From the IMG/VR virus record IMGVR_UViG_3300015368_000132, positions 1-21,218 of that record: 21,218 nt of DNA; one strand, 5' to 3'. Positions 14,382 through 20,264 of this stretch are shown piece after piece (the stretch's first letter is position 1; the number at the start of each line of letters is the position of its first letter). The translations under genes were made by a program, and so were the position numbers. The notes below the pieces were generated by a model, which did no database searches, was not told the DNA's origin, and saw nothing but the letters and a program-made list of their open reading frames with translations. This DNA comes from a virus.

Positions 14382-15178
14382 CCGCCGCCAATTTCAGCAA
14401 GTGTCTGGCGCTGGTCCTCAAACACGAGGGCGGCAACGACGACGATCCACAGGACCCCGGCGGGCGCACGTCTCGCGGCATAACCCAACGGGAATACACA
14501 TCTTGGCTGGGCGAGCCGAAAGACGTCTGGAAAGCCACCGACAAGGAAGTCAAGGCAATCTACAAAACCCAGTACTGGGATCCGTGGTGCGATCGCCTGC
14601 CGGACGGGGTTGACTACGAAGCCTTCGATATGTTCGTCAATATGGGGCCTGTGCAGGGCGCTCGTATTATCCAGCGAGCCGTGGGCGTCACAGCCGATGG
14701 GCATATGGGCCTCGTGACCCTAGACGCCATTTTAGGGCAATTCGACAAATCGTCTATCATCCGGCAAATAAGCGACCGGCGGAGGGCTTTTTACCGGTCA
14801 CTGAGGACGTTTAGCCATTTCGGCAGGGGCTGGCTGCGGCGGGTCGATGAAGTCGAACAGGCGGCCCTTAAAATGGTCGTGGCAGAACCCATTCCGCAAG
14901 GCATTATGTCCACAGACTTGCCCGATACTGCCCCTAGGGCGTCCACTCAGAAGGCCGACGACAAAGCCCTCAATATGACCCCAGAAACTGCCGGCGGTGC
15001 CTCTGCGGGCCTTGGCAGCGTCACGGCAACCATTGACCAGATACAGCAGCAACTGGCCCCCTATTCGGACACTATCCGGTACGTCAAATACGGCCTCCTT
15101 TTGCTGACCATTCTTGCCGCAGGCATTGCGGTATGGGGCTTGATTAAGCGCAACCGCGCCAAGGACGCTTCAAATTGA
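14378..15178 (+). CDS. GH108 endolysin (N-acetylmuramidase) with C-terminal membrane segment
   Basis: The 266-residue protein starts at a GTG overlapping the previous stop (GTGA). Residues 1-90 show the glycoside hydrolase 108 signature: KHEGGNDDDPQDPGGRTSRGI with the catalytic Glu17, then REYTSWLG and YKTQYWDPWCDRLPDGVDYEAFDMFVNMG. Residues about 93-170 (RIIQRAVGVTADGHMG, DRRRAFYRSL, FGRGWLRRVDEVE) match the peptidoglycan-binding domain usually paired with GH108. A linker leads to a hydrophobic helix at about 238-255 (GLLLLTILAAGIAVWGLI) with basic residues after it. There is no N-terminal signal, so export probably needs a holin; the C-terminal anchor could hold the enzyme at the inner membrane. 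It breaks the glycan strands during lysis. Confidence 0.9.
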   Translation: MTAANFSKCLALVLKHEGGNDDDPQDPGGRTSRGITQREYTSWLGEPKDVWKATDKEVKAIYKTQYWDPWCDRLPDGVDYEAFDMFVNMGPVQGARIIQRAVGVTADGHMGLVTLDAILGQFDKSSIIRQISDRRRAFYRSLRTFSHFGRGWLRRVDEVEQAALKMVVAEPIPQGIMSTDLPDTAPRASTQKADDKALNMTPETAGGASAGLGSVTATIDQIQQQLAPYSDTIRYVKYGLLLLTILAAGIAVWGLIKRNRAKDASN

Positions 15179-15435
15179 TGATTTCCTTTTTATTCTCGCC
15201 CCTCGGCAAATACTTGTTTTTGGCCGCCCTCATCGCGTCAAGTTGGGTCGGCATAAAAATACACTACGAAAATGTAGGTTATCAAAAAGCCATTCACGCC
15301 ATAGCCGCCCAGGATGGCGCAGCCAAAAAGGAAGCCGATCGTGCCAAAGACACTGTTGAGAAATGTTTTGCTGATGGCGGCGACTGGAGCGTTGCTGATG
15401 GGGTGTGCATCCTCGCCGGTCCCGGCAAGCGTTAG
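15178..15435 (+). CDS. Putative inner-membrane spanin subunit (Rz-like)
   Basis: The ATG shares one base with the endolysin stop (TGATG); a TTG one codon earlier is less likely. The 85-residue product has one N-terminal transmembrane helix (about 10-28, KYLFLAALIASSWVGIKI) followed by a charged helical stretch (KAIHAIAAQDGAAKKEADRAKDTVEK) and two cysteines near the end. This is an i-spanin layout, although shorter than classical Rz. The call rests mainly on position after the endolysin and on the lipoprotein gene that starts inside it in the +1 frame, the arrangement of Rz/Rz1. Spanins fuse inner and outer membranes at the final lysis step. Confidence 0.65.
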   Translation: MISFLFSPLGKYLFLAALIASSWVGIKIHYENVGYQKAIHAIAAQDGAAKKEADRAKDTVEKCFADGGDWSVADGVCILAGPGKR

Positions 15436-15565
15436 CGGCCTTAACAAGGTCTTCCGCGATCCTGGATTTGCCGTCAAGGGCAAGACACGCCGCGATCAAG
15501 AATGGATTAGCGAAACACAGGAAGCTGGCATCCGCGTTCTCGGGTGGAAGCGCCCTCGGCAATGA
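15314..15565 (+). CDS. Putative outer-membrane lipoprotein spanin subunit (Rz1-like)
   Basis: The gene begins inside the i-spanin candidate in the +1 frame and extends 130 nt past it. The 83-residue product has a basic n-region (MAQPKRKPIVPKTLLR), a hydrophobic core (NVLLMAATGALLMG) and a lipobox LMGC with Cys31 as the probable lipidated residue. Ser-Ser at +2/+3 fits outer-membrane sorting. The mature part is about 53 residues (ending EAGIRVLGWKRPRQ). An ATG at 15374 would remove the basic region and spoil the signal peptide, so 15314 is preferred. The stop overlaps the next start as ATGA. Confidence 0.7.
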   Translation: MAQPKRKPIVPKTLLRNVLLMAATGALLMGCASSPVPASVSGLNKVFRDPGFAVKGKTRRDQEWISETQEAGIRVLGWKRPRQ

Positions 15566-15813
15566 TTGACGTGGCGCACATGGAATATCAAACACTGGTT
15601 AATTGGGGCGTTTACATATCAATCGCAATTGGCGGCTGGTTCTGTAAACAAATATGGGACGCTGTCGGAAAATTAAAAGAAGACATACACAAAATTGAAG
15701 TTGATCTGCCGTCGATCTACATTCGCAAAGACGAATTTGCCGATAGCATGAAAGAAATAAAAAACATGCTCAATAAAATCTTCGACAAACTTGATGAAAA
15801 AGCAGACAAGTAA
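15562..15813 (+). CDS. Small membrane protein, holin candidate
   Basis: Starting at the ATG that overlaps the lipoprotein stop (ATGA), the product is 83 residues; a second ATG lies at 15580. One transmembrane helix is predicted by eye at about 11-30 (VNWGVYISIAIGGWFCKQIW). A charged, helical C-terminal half follows (KLKEDIHKIEVDLPSIYIRK, KEIKNMLNKIFDKLDEKADK). This TM-plus-coiled-coil layout ending in KIFDKLDEKADK is common in small proteins beside phage endolysins. A holin or holin-regulator role is inferred from size and place; nothing in the sequence proves pore formation. It is the last gene of the plus-strand arm. Confidence 0.65.
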   Translation: MIDVAHMEYQTLVNWGVYISIAIGGWFCKQIWDAVGKLKEDIHKIEVDLPSIYIRKDEFADSMKEIKNMLNKIFDKLDEKADK

Positions 15814-15837
15814 CCCCGGCAGCCGAAACCGCCGGGG
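15814..15837. terminator. Hairpin between the convergent arms, likely bidirectional terminator
   Basis: CCCCGGC (15814-15820) pairs with GCCGGGG (15831-15837) around a 10-nt loop. On the plus strand it is followed by CTATTTATCTT, a weak T-rich tract; on the minus strand the holin-like gene follows. It lies in the 33-nt gap between converging genes. Confidence 0.7.
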
Positions 15838-15846
15838 CTATTTATC

Positions 15847-16173
15847 TTAACGAGCTACAAGAAGACCAGTGGTCGCACCAGCGCCCGCGCCGATCACGGC
15901 ATAGGAACCGGCAACGCCAACAGTCGAAGTCGCCGCAAGCGTGCCACCGGCAATCGAGCCGCCAGCCGCGCCGACGATCGCGCCAACGCCAAAACCAAGA
16001 GCGCCGCCGACAATCGCGCCGCCAACGATACGGTCAAGCGGCGAGCAATTGGCCGGAATGAAGAAAATCCCACATTCCAGAATCGACGGCGAACGATCAA
16101 CGTGGCGATCTTTGGCAACAGCCGGAGCCGCCGACAAGGCAAGCGCGGCAAGCGTAAGAGCAAGTTTTTTCAT
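15847..16173 (-). CDS. Secreted glycine-zipper protein
   Basis: The start at 16173 has GAGGAG 7 nt upstream; an earlier in-frame ATG (16188) lacks this. The 108-residue product has a signal peptide (MKKLALTLAALALSAAPAVA|KD), two cysteines (LECGIFFIPANC) in a short ordered region, then a long Gly/Ala-rich hydrophobic stretch with GxxxG spacing (GGAIVGGALGFGVGAIVG, GGSIAGG, GAGAGATTG). Glycine zippers of this sort pack in membranes and occur in outer-membrane and surface proteins, including some toxins. It is the last gene of the minus-strand arm, 47 nt after the secreted peptidase, and its role is probably at the envelope. Function unknown. Confidence 0.7.
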   Translation of the reverse strand: MKKLALTLAALALSAAPAVAKDRHVDRSPSILECGIFFIPANCSPLDRIVGGAIVGGALGFGVGAIVGAAGGSIAGGTLAATSTVGVAGSYAVIGAGAGATTGLLVAR

Positions 16174-16220
16174 TTCAGAACTCCTCAAGTTAATGGGCGG
16201 AATGCCCGGTCGAACGGGGA

Positions 16221-16775
16221 TTAAGCCCCCGAAACATATGCGATCACAAGGCGAGCGGGGTATACGCCTTCACGAACAAGGCGATTGTGATTTCCTGAAA
16301 CAATGATTGGGTTGTTGCCCTCAAACCCGGTCACGATGCCGACGTGGCCCCCGTTGCGGCCTCGTGCGAATACAGCAATTGCTCCGACCTGTGGGCTTAC
16401 ATGCGGCAGGGTGGCCCAGTCGCGGGCCCGGTTGGGGTTCTTGATCTTGGCTGCGGCTTCAGGCGCAACCATCGCCATGAACTTGCCGCACCATACGGCG
16501 TTCCAACCGGTAGGATTTGTGCCAAGGTAGTGCCGCGCCTTATCTACCAGATAGTCGCCGGACGCAACTACGTCTGAAACAACGCGCCGGGCGTGCTTGT
16601 TTGCCTTGCGGGTAATCTCAACGAAAACTTTCGGTGCCTGATGTACTTCATCGGATTGCCTGCAGCCTCTTTCGTCACAGAAAATATACGATTCGGCAAT
16701 GCGTGGCTTGGCATAGGCGGACGTCGTAATAAACAAAGCAGCAATAGCAACTGCCATGATCTTAAGTGTCGTCAT
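16221..16775 (-). CDS. Secreted TIGR02594-type Cys/His peptidase (peptidoglycan hydrolase)
   Basis: The 184-residue product starts with a signal peptide (MTTLKIMAVAIAALFITTSAYA|KP). The C-terminal half matches the TIGR02594/CHAP-like pattern: ARHYLGTNPTGWNAVWCGKFMAM with Cys96, VGAIAVFARGRNGGHVGIVTG with His144, and IIVSGNHNRLV with Asn162/His163. These families cut cell-wall peptides as amidases or endopeptidases. The middle (APKVFVEITRKANKHARRVV) carries no domain I know. Export by the Sec system means it reaches the periplasm without a holin, unlike the plus-strand endolysin. It lies 44 nt downstream of the 52-aa membrane gene. Confidence 0.8.
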   Translation of the reverse strand: MTTLKIMAVAIAALFITTSAYAKPRIAESYIFCDERGCRQSDEVHQAPKVFVEITRKANKHARRVVSDVVASGDYLVDKARHYLGTNPTGWNAVWCGKFMAMVAPEAAAKIKNPNRARDWATLPHVSPQVGAIAVFARGRNGGHVGIVTGFEGNNPIIVSGNHNRLVREGVYPARLVIAYVSGA

Positions 16776-16819
16776 AGGAGACCCCTTTTGAGTTGGGTTA
16801 TTATGGCGCGCGCTTAGGA

Positions 16820-16978
16820 TTAAGCGAACGTAGTTTTTAAGACTAACAAAACACCCAATAATATCATAAATGTCACAAACAATACAAGGCTAACAAGGAA
16901 GTAAGTAACCACACTATAAGTGTAGACCTCTGGCTTTAGATTGAGACTTTTTAGCCTATAAGGCTTATGAAAACCCAT
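16820..16978 (-). CDS. 52-aa single-pass membrane protein
   Basis: A short frame reading MGFHKPYRLKSL at its start, then about 22 residues of membrane helix (SVVTYFLVSLVLFVTFMILLGVLLVL) and the end KTTFA. A basic N-terminus before the helix suggests N-in topology. It starts 3 nt after the stop of the 29-aa gene and fills most of what would otherwise be a 290-nt gap. Spacing, strand and a continuous hydrophobic segment support a real gene. No family is recognised; a small holin, antiholin or membrane regulator beside the secreted peptidase is possible. Confidence 0.6.
   Translation of the reverse strand: MGFHKPYRLKSLNLKPEVYTYSVVTYFLVSLVLFVTFMILLGVLLVLKTTFA
16911..16923. promoter_or_regulatory. 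13-bp palindrome ACACTATAAGTGT
   Basis: A perfect 5-bp inverted repeat around ATA. It shares the CTATAAG core with a second palindrome 42 bp away. It lies within the 52-aa membrane gene (codons for TYSV), so codon constraint could explain it; an operator role is only a possibility. Confidence 0.25.
16953..16965. promoter_or_regulatory. 13-bp palindrome AGCCTATAAGGCT
   Basis: Second 5+3+5 palindrome with the same CTATAAG core, centre-to-centre distance 42 bp (four helical turns) from the first. It lies in the codons for KPYRL of the 52-aa gene. The pairing is suggestive of a protein-binding pair but unproven. Confidence 0.25.
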
Positions 16979-16981
16979 TTT

Positions 16982-17071
16982 TCACCCGATAAGTAAGAGA
17001 AAAAAGTAAAATATAACTGAAAACGCCAACGACATCACGGAAATCATTGTTATTTCCAATATTGCGTTCAT
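16982..17071 (-). CDS. 29-aa membrane mini-protein
   Basis: ATG at 17071-17069 overlaps the stop of the upstream 60-aa gene (ATGA), and AGGAAG lies 5 nt before it, inside that gene. The product, MNAILEITMISVMSLAFSV continuing IFYFFLLLIG, is almost wholly hydrophobic with one acidic residue. Overlap, ribosome site and the closely following 52-aa membrane gene argue that it is translated. It is too short for a family assignment. Confidence 0.5.
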   Translation of the reverse strand: MNAILEITMISVMSLAFSVIFYFFLLLIG

Positions 17072-17250
17072 TTTATCTTCCTTTTTGCAACGCTGGACAC
17101 GCCAGACCCAAGCAAAAACTGACGATGAATAAACTCTAGGGATTCCAGCAATGTGGCCTGGTTGCCTTCTAGGATAGCCTGCGCGGCTGTATCCGTTGCC
17201 GCGTCGAGCATCGTCACGATGCTTCGGATTTCTCCAACAAGTTTGACCAT
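17068..17250 (-). CDS. 60-aa helical protein of unknown function
   Basis: The ATG at 17250 comes one base after the previous gene's stop and is preceded by GGGG/GGAATGAA; a start nine bases further up would overlap that gene. The product (MVKLVGEIRSIVTMLDAATD, then AILEGNQATLLESLEFIHRQFLL) is predicted helical, mildly acidic in the middle and basic at the end (AKRKIK). No motif is recognised. Its tight placement between the DUF6378-like gene and the two membrane mini-genes suggests a single transcript. Confidence 0.6.
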   Translation of the reverse strand: MVKLVGEIRSIVTMLDAATDTAAQAILEGNQATLLESLEFIHRQFLLGSGVSSVAKRKIK

Positions 17251-17251
17251 T

Positions 17252-17545
17252 TCATTCCCCCTGTTCATCACCGTCTATCTCCCGTAGCATTTGAGTGTAG
17301 ACGGCGGCGTCATCCAATGAATCCGCATGCCCCCCGTTGTCGAATGATTGGGCATATCGGCACATTTTCATTATTACCATTGTAAAGGTTACAAATCGGT
17401 TAATGTCGTCTGCTGTTTCCAGATTGATTTTACCATCGAAAATTTCCCACAAGACGTTACCAACACGCTTATAAGTGTCTCCGTACTGGGCATTGCGCTG
17501 CTGATACAGCTTTGCAAGTTCAGCTAGTTGGCTTGGGACGGTCAT
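17252..17545 (-). CDS. Small DUF6378/DUF1599-like phage protein
   Basis: The 97-residue product contains RNAQYGDTYKRVGNVLWEIF, the 'YGD' start of a helical phage family (DUF6378, related in pattern to DUF1599, 'nucleotide modification associated domain 1'). A helix (NRFVTFTMVIMKMCRYAQ) and an acidic helix, DSLDDAAVYTQML, follow, equivalent to the D-x-x-x-D-x-x-x-Y of that family. Such proteins accompany phage nucleotide metabolism genes; an activity is not established here. The gene overlaps the upstream HAD gene by 26 nt, supporting a shared role. The family match is from memory. Confidence 0.6.
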   Translation of the reverse strand: MTVPSQLAELAKLYQQRNAQYGDTYKRVGNVLWEIFDGKINLETADDINRFVTFTMVIMKMCRYAQSFDNGGHADSLDDAAVYTQMLREIDGDEQGE

Positions 17546-17963
17546 TGGCTACCTGAAATGAGACAACGCCAGCTTTCTTGAATGTATCAATGACGTCGTC
17601 TCGATCATCGAAAATGCAAAGAACATCGGATTTGATATCTTTAAATCGCGTTATCGCAAGGTCCATTTTCATCACCGGAGCAGGCCGGTAGTCGGTGTCT
17701 TTCCGCATCAACAATTCATTGTACGGAATGTCGTGTTTTGAGAGCCACTGCAAAGTATCTTGCCGCCATTTTTCAGGACGTGCTGTAATGAAAATAATCG
17801 CATGCCCCGCATCGGCCAAAGCTATCAAAATATTAACCATGGCCGATATCGGCAGATCATACGCGGCTTCAGAATGGTAAGTGTCCCAATCCCCGCCAAT
17901 GAGCGGGTCGCGCCATGTGGCGTTAGACACTGTGTGGTCTATGTCGCACAATACGGTTTTCAT
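17520..17963 (-). CDS. HAD-superfamily phosphatase, polynucleotide kinase 3'-phosphatase-like
   Basis: The 147-residue protein begins MKTVLCDIDHTVSN: Asp7 and Asp9 form the DxDxT nucleophile motif of HAD phosphatases. WRDPLIGGDWDTYHS resembles the segment following the nucleophile in the phosphatase domain of T4 polynucleotide kinase. FITARPEKWRQDTLQWL supplies motif II (Thr), ELLMRKDTDYRPAPVMKMDL the Lys region, and CIFDDRDDVIDTFKKAGV the acidic motif. There is no P-loop, so it is a phosphatase only, perhaps removing 3'-phosphates from nucleic acid ends or acting on nucleotides. It is the first gene after a 134-nt gap and overlaps the following small gene. Confidence 0.8.
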   Translation of the reverse strand: MKTVLCDIDHTVSNATWRDPLIGGDWDTYHSEAAYDLPISAMVNILIALADAGHAIIFITARPEKWRQDTLQWLSKHDIPYNELLMRKDTDYRPAPVMKMDLAITRFKDIKSDVLCIFDDRDDVIDTFKKAGVVSFQVANDRPKPTS

Positions 17964-18051
17964 GGAAGTATTCTTGGCCCGGTTCCCGGCTTACGCTTTG
18001 GTAATGCGGTGCGAATCGCTCGGATCGTGGGGGAGACCACTGTCGACCCGT

Positions 18052-18077
18052 CCAGCCGGGGGTCACTTTGCGGCTGG
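18052..18077 (-). other. Inverted repeat in the 134-nt gap between the nuclease and HAD genes
   Basis: CCAGCCG (18052-18058) and CGGCTGG (18071-18077) form a perfect 7-bp stem with a 12-nt loop, 20 nt after the nuclease stop. No T-tract follows on the minus strand, so it may be a weak terminator, an RNA processing site or an mRNA stability element. The rest of the gap (17964-18097) shows no convincing gene. Confidence 0.35.
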
Positions 18078-18097
18078 TTAACCAAAGACCAAGCTCC

Positions 18098-18502
18098 TTA
18101 TTTCAATTTCAAATAATCCTCAAACGCATTAACTGCGGCGTCACACCCAAGAGCTACACAAACAAACGCGCCTGCCTTTGCACACGCTTCGAGATATTCT
18201 ACTTGACCATCCTGCCACCTAGACTTCGTATGGTCTCGGCGCTTAATCTCGCACACGAACGCTGGCGAGCCGGGAATTATAACGTCAGCCGCGCCAGGCG
18301 TCATGCCCTCGGCCTTGTGACGCGCTGCCTGCATAAAGGACCTCTTGCCCTCATTTCTGACATGCACCGCAATCAGCCCCCATGATAGGGGCCATTGTCG
18401 CCTTAACCTAGCGAAAAATGTAACCTGTTCAACCGTCTCGCTCGGGCATACCCCCCGAAACTCAAGATTGCCATAGAGATTAAGGTTATTCGGGAATTTC
18501 AT
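18098..18502 (-). CDS. VRR-NUC domain nuclease
   Basis: The 134-residue product shows the VRR-NUC (PD-(D/E)XK-type) pattern: HVRNEGKRSFMQAARHKAEGMTPGAADVII with Asp73, FVCEIKRRD with Glu85 and Lys87, and WQDGQVEYLEACAKAGAFVCVALG with Gln100. These stand-alone phage nucleases often act with helicases on branched or replicating DNA. The ATG at 18502 lies inside the end of the helicase gene (17-nt overlap), indicating coupled translation. The first 35 residues are less typical and may fit a partner. Confidence 0.85.
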   Translation of the reverse strand: MKFPNNLNLYGNLEFRGVCPSETVEQVTFFARLRRQWPLSWGLIAVHVRNEGKRSFMQAARHKAEGMTPGAADVIIPGSPAFVCEIKRRDHTKSRWQDGQVEYLEACAKAGAFVCVALGCDAAVNAFEDYLKLK

Positions 18503-20264
18503 CTATTGGCCTGTTGTAAGCAAAAACACGATAAAACCCCGTTTCCGGGTCTTTTGAATAAGTAATTGTTTGCGGTGCAACATTTCCTAGGGCAAGAAAT
18601 AAATCCCGGTCCCTCGCGGCACGGCTCCATGTGGGCTGCCTCATTAGCCAGAAAGCAAACGACCTATATGGGGTTATAACGTCAATTCTCTCGGTCTGTT
18701 TACCCGTCCGGCTGATTGACGGCTTCACCGTCCATGACACAACCTTGTCGGTCTGCCTATTGGTCGGATCGCGCTTCATCTCCTGAAATTCAATCCGCAG
18801 CTTGTCGTTTGGATTAACAATTTCGCCTTTGCAGGATTCGCAATATCTTGCCGCTATGTCGTTTGGTTCATCGCAATGCGGGCATTCTTTGCTGGTCCAG
18901 CGATATCCGCATTGCACCAAATCGCCAGCCACGACTAACTTGCTCTGGCACCGCCGACCGAAATGACCTGGCATTGATCCAAATTCGGTCGGGATAGCAA
19001 AGCCGTCTAAATCAACCCAGTAGCCGTGATTATTTGTTTCATAATTATCTGGATTAGGGCGGGCCTTAAATTCGTTTTCGACGTTACAAAGCGGGCAAAC
19101 GCATTTTATATATTTATTACCTGTGGCGGGATTTGCCGTCACCTCCGGCGCGAACACGTCGCCATCAGGACAGTGCCTCTCAAAGTTTTCAGCGTAATCA
19201 AGCAAAAGGCAATCTTGCTTGCCATCGCTGATACGCAAGCCCCTGCCTATGATTTGTTGCATTAGCCCGACGCTTTCTGTCGCCCGCAGGAGCGCAATAA
19301 CGTCAACGTGTGGGGCATCAAAACCCGTAGTCAACACGGCAACGTTGACGAGATACTTGATCTCGTGCGCCTTGAACCTAGACAATATGTCGACCCGCTC
19401 GGATCGCGGAGTATCGCCAGTAACAATCGCAGACAAGCCAGGTGGAAGACTGGCCATACATTCTTCCGCATGACGAACCGTTGCCGCAAAAATCATGACG
19501 CCGCGGCGATCTTTTGATTGGGCAACGACATCCGCAATGATGGCCGATGTTTTCCGTCCATGTCCGTGATAGGCCGTGTCTACGTCCTCGGCGTTAAATT
19601 GGCCCCGGCTGTTTATCTCCATGTGCGACGTGCGGTAGCTGACGGCACGAATGGCGCCGATCACGGGCTTGGTAAGATATCCTTGGTCAATCAATTCCCT
19701 TGCCTGAATCCTGAACACACATTTTTCAAAATACGGGCTTTCCGTTTGATAAGCGGGCACTGGTTTTCCATCGGGAAATAACCCAAATATATAACCGCTG
19801 TTTAACCGATACGGCGTTGCCGTCATGCCGACTACGCGGAGGTTCTGGTTTTTCTCCCGCATGGCTTGGACGATGCTTTTTACTGTTGGCGATATTCCGT
19901 GGCATTCATCAATAATAACCATTGCGAATTGATCGCCAAACTTATTGATGCGGTTTTTCACGGTCATCGGCGTTCCAAAAACAACAGGATGCCGCAAGGA
20001 TACCTTGCCTGCGCTTGCCGAAAAGATCGACGCCGGGTTGCCTGTTGCAAGATACTTTTCATGATTTTGCACGACTAACTCGCTTGACGGCGCGAGACAA
20101 AGGACGTGTTTACCATTGCTGTATTCGTGGATTGTTTTTGCCACGGCTGCAATAATATGCGACTTACCGGAACCGGTAGCCGCTTCAATCATGCAAAACG
20201 CACGCGACCTCTTCACCCATTGGATGATCGCGTCGTGTGCGTCTTGCTGATAGGGACGAAGCAT
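18486..20264 (-). CDS. SF2 DEAD/DEAH-type helicase with zinc-binding cysteines
   Basis: The ATG at 20264 shares one base with the recombinase stop (TAATG); a TTG five codons earlier is less likely. The 592-residue protein has LRPYQQDA (Q-like motif), AATGSGKS (Walker A, 28-35), DECH (119-122), TAT (148-150), VLTTGFDAPHVD (about 309-320) and QIIGRGLR (337-344), the full SF2 set. A C-terminal part has Cys pairs: CVCPLCNVEN, RRCQ with QCGYRW, and CPHCDEPNDIAARYCESCKG, forming probable zinc ribbons for DNA binding. It likely unwinds DNA for replication or recombination, next to an exonuclease and a VRR-NUC nuclease. Phage homologues with this layout replace UvsW- or RecG-like functions (inference). 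Confidence 0.9.
   Translation of the reverse strand: MLRPYQQDAHDAIIQWVKRSRAFCMIEAATGSGKSHIIAAVAKTIHEYSNGKHVLCLAPSSELVVQNHEKYLATGNPASIFSASAGKVSLRHPVVFGTPMTVKNRINKFGDQFAMVIIDECHGISPTVKSIVQAMREKNQNLRVVGMTATPYRLNSGYIFGLFPDGKPVPAYQTESPYFEKCVFRIQARELIDQGYLTKPVIGAIRAVSYRTSHMEINSRGQFNAEDVDTAYHGHGRKTSAIIADVVAQSKDRRGVMIFAATVRHAEECMASLPPGLSAIVTGDTPRSERVDILSRFKAHEIKYLVNVAVLTTGFDAPHVDVIALLRATESVGLMQQIIGRGLRISDGKQDCLLLDYAENFERHCPDGDVFAPEVTANPATGNKYIKCVCPLCNVENEFKARPNPDNYETNNHGYWVDLDGFAIPTEFGSMPGHFGRRCQSKLVVAGDLVQCGYRWTSKECPHCDEPNDIAARYCESCKGEIVNPNDKLRIEFQEMKRDPTNRQTDKVVSWTVKPSISRTGKQTERIDVITPYRSFAFWLMRQPTWSRAARDRDLFLALGNVAPQTITYSKDPETGFYRVFAYNRPIDEIPE

Noticed and set aside
16858-16887. Minus-strand promoter-like TTGTAT (16882-16887) and TATTAT (16858-16863), 18 nt apart
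   Set aside because: Both lie inside the 52-aa membrane gene, in AT-rich codons for Leu/Phe/Val/Ile/Met, where such hexamers are expected by chance. No stronger support.
16776-17067. tRNA or structured RNA in the AT-rich stretch
   Set aside because: No cloverleaf or T-loop sequence found; the stretch is better explained by two small coding frames.
17923-18066. 47-aa GTG-started minus-strand frame in the gap before the HAD gene
   Set aside because: No ribosome site, Arg/Pro-rich composition, and its end overlaps the HAD gene start by 41 nt.
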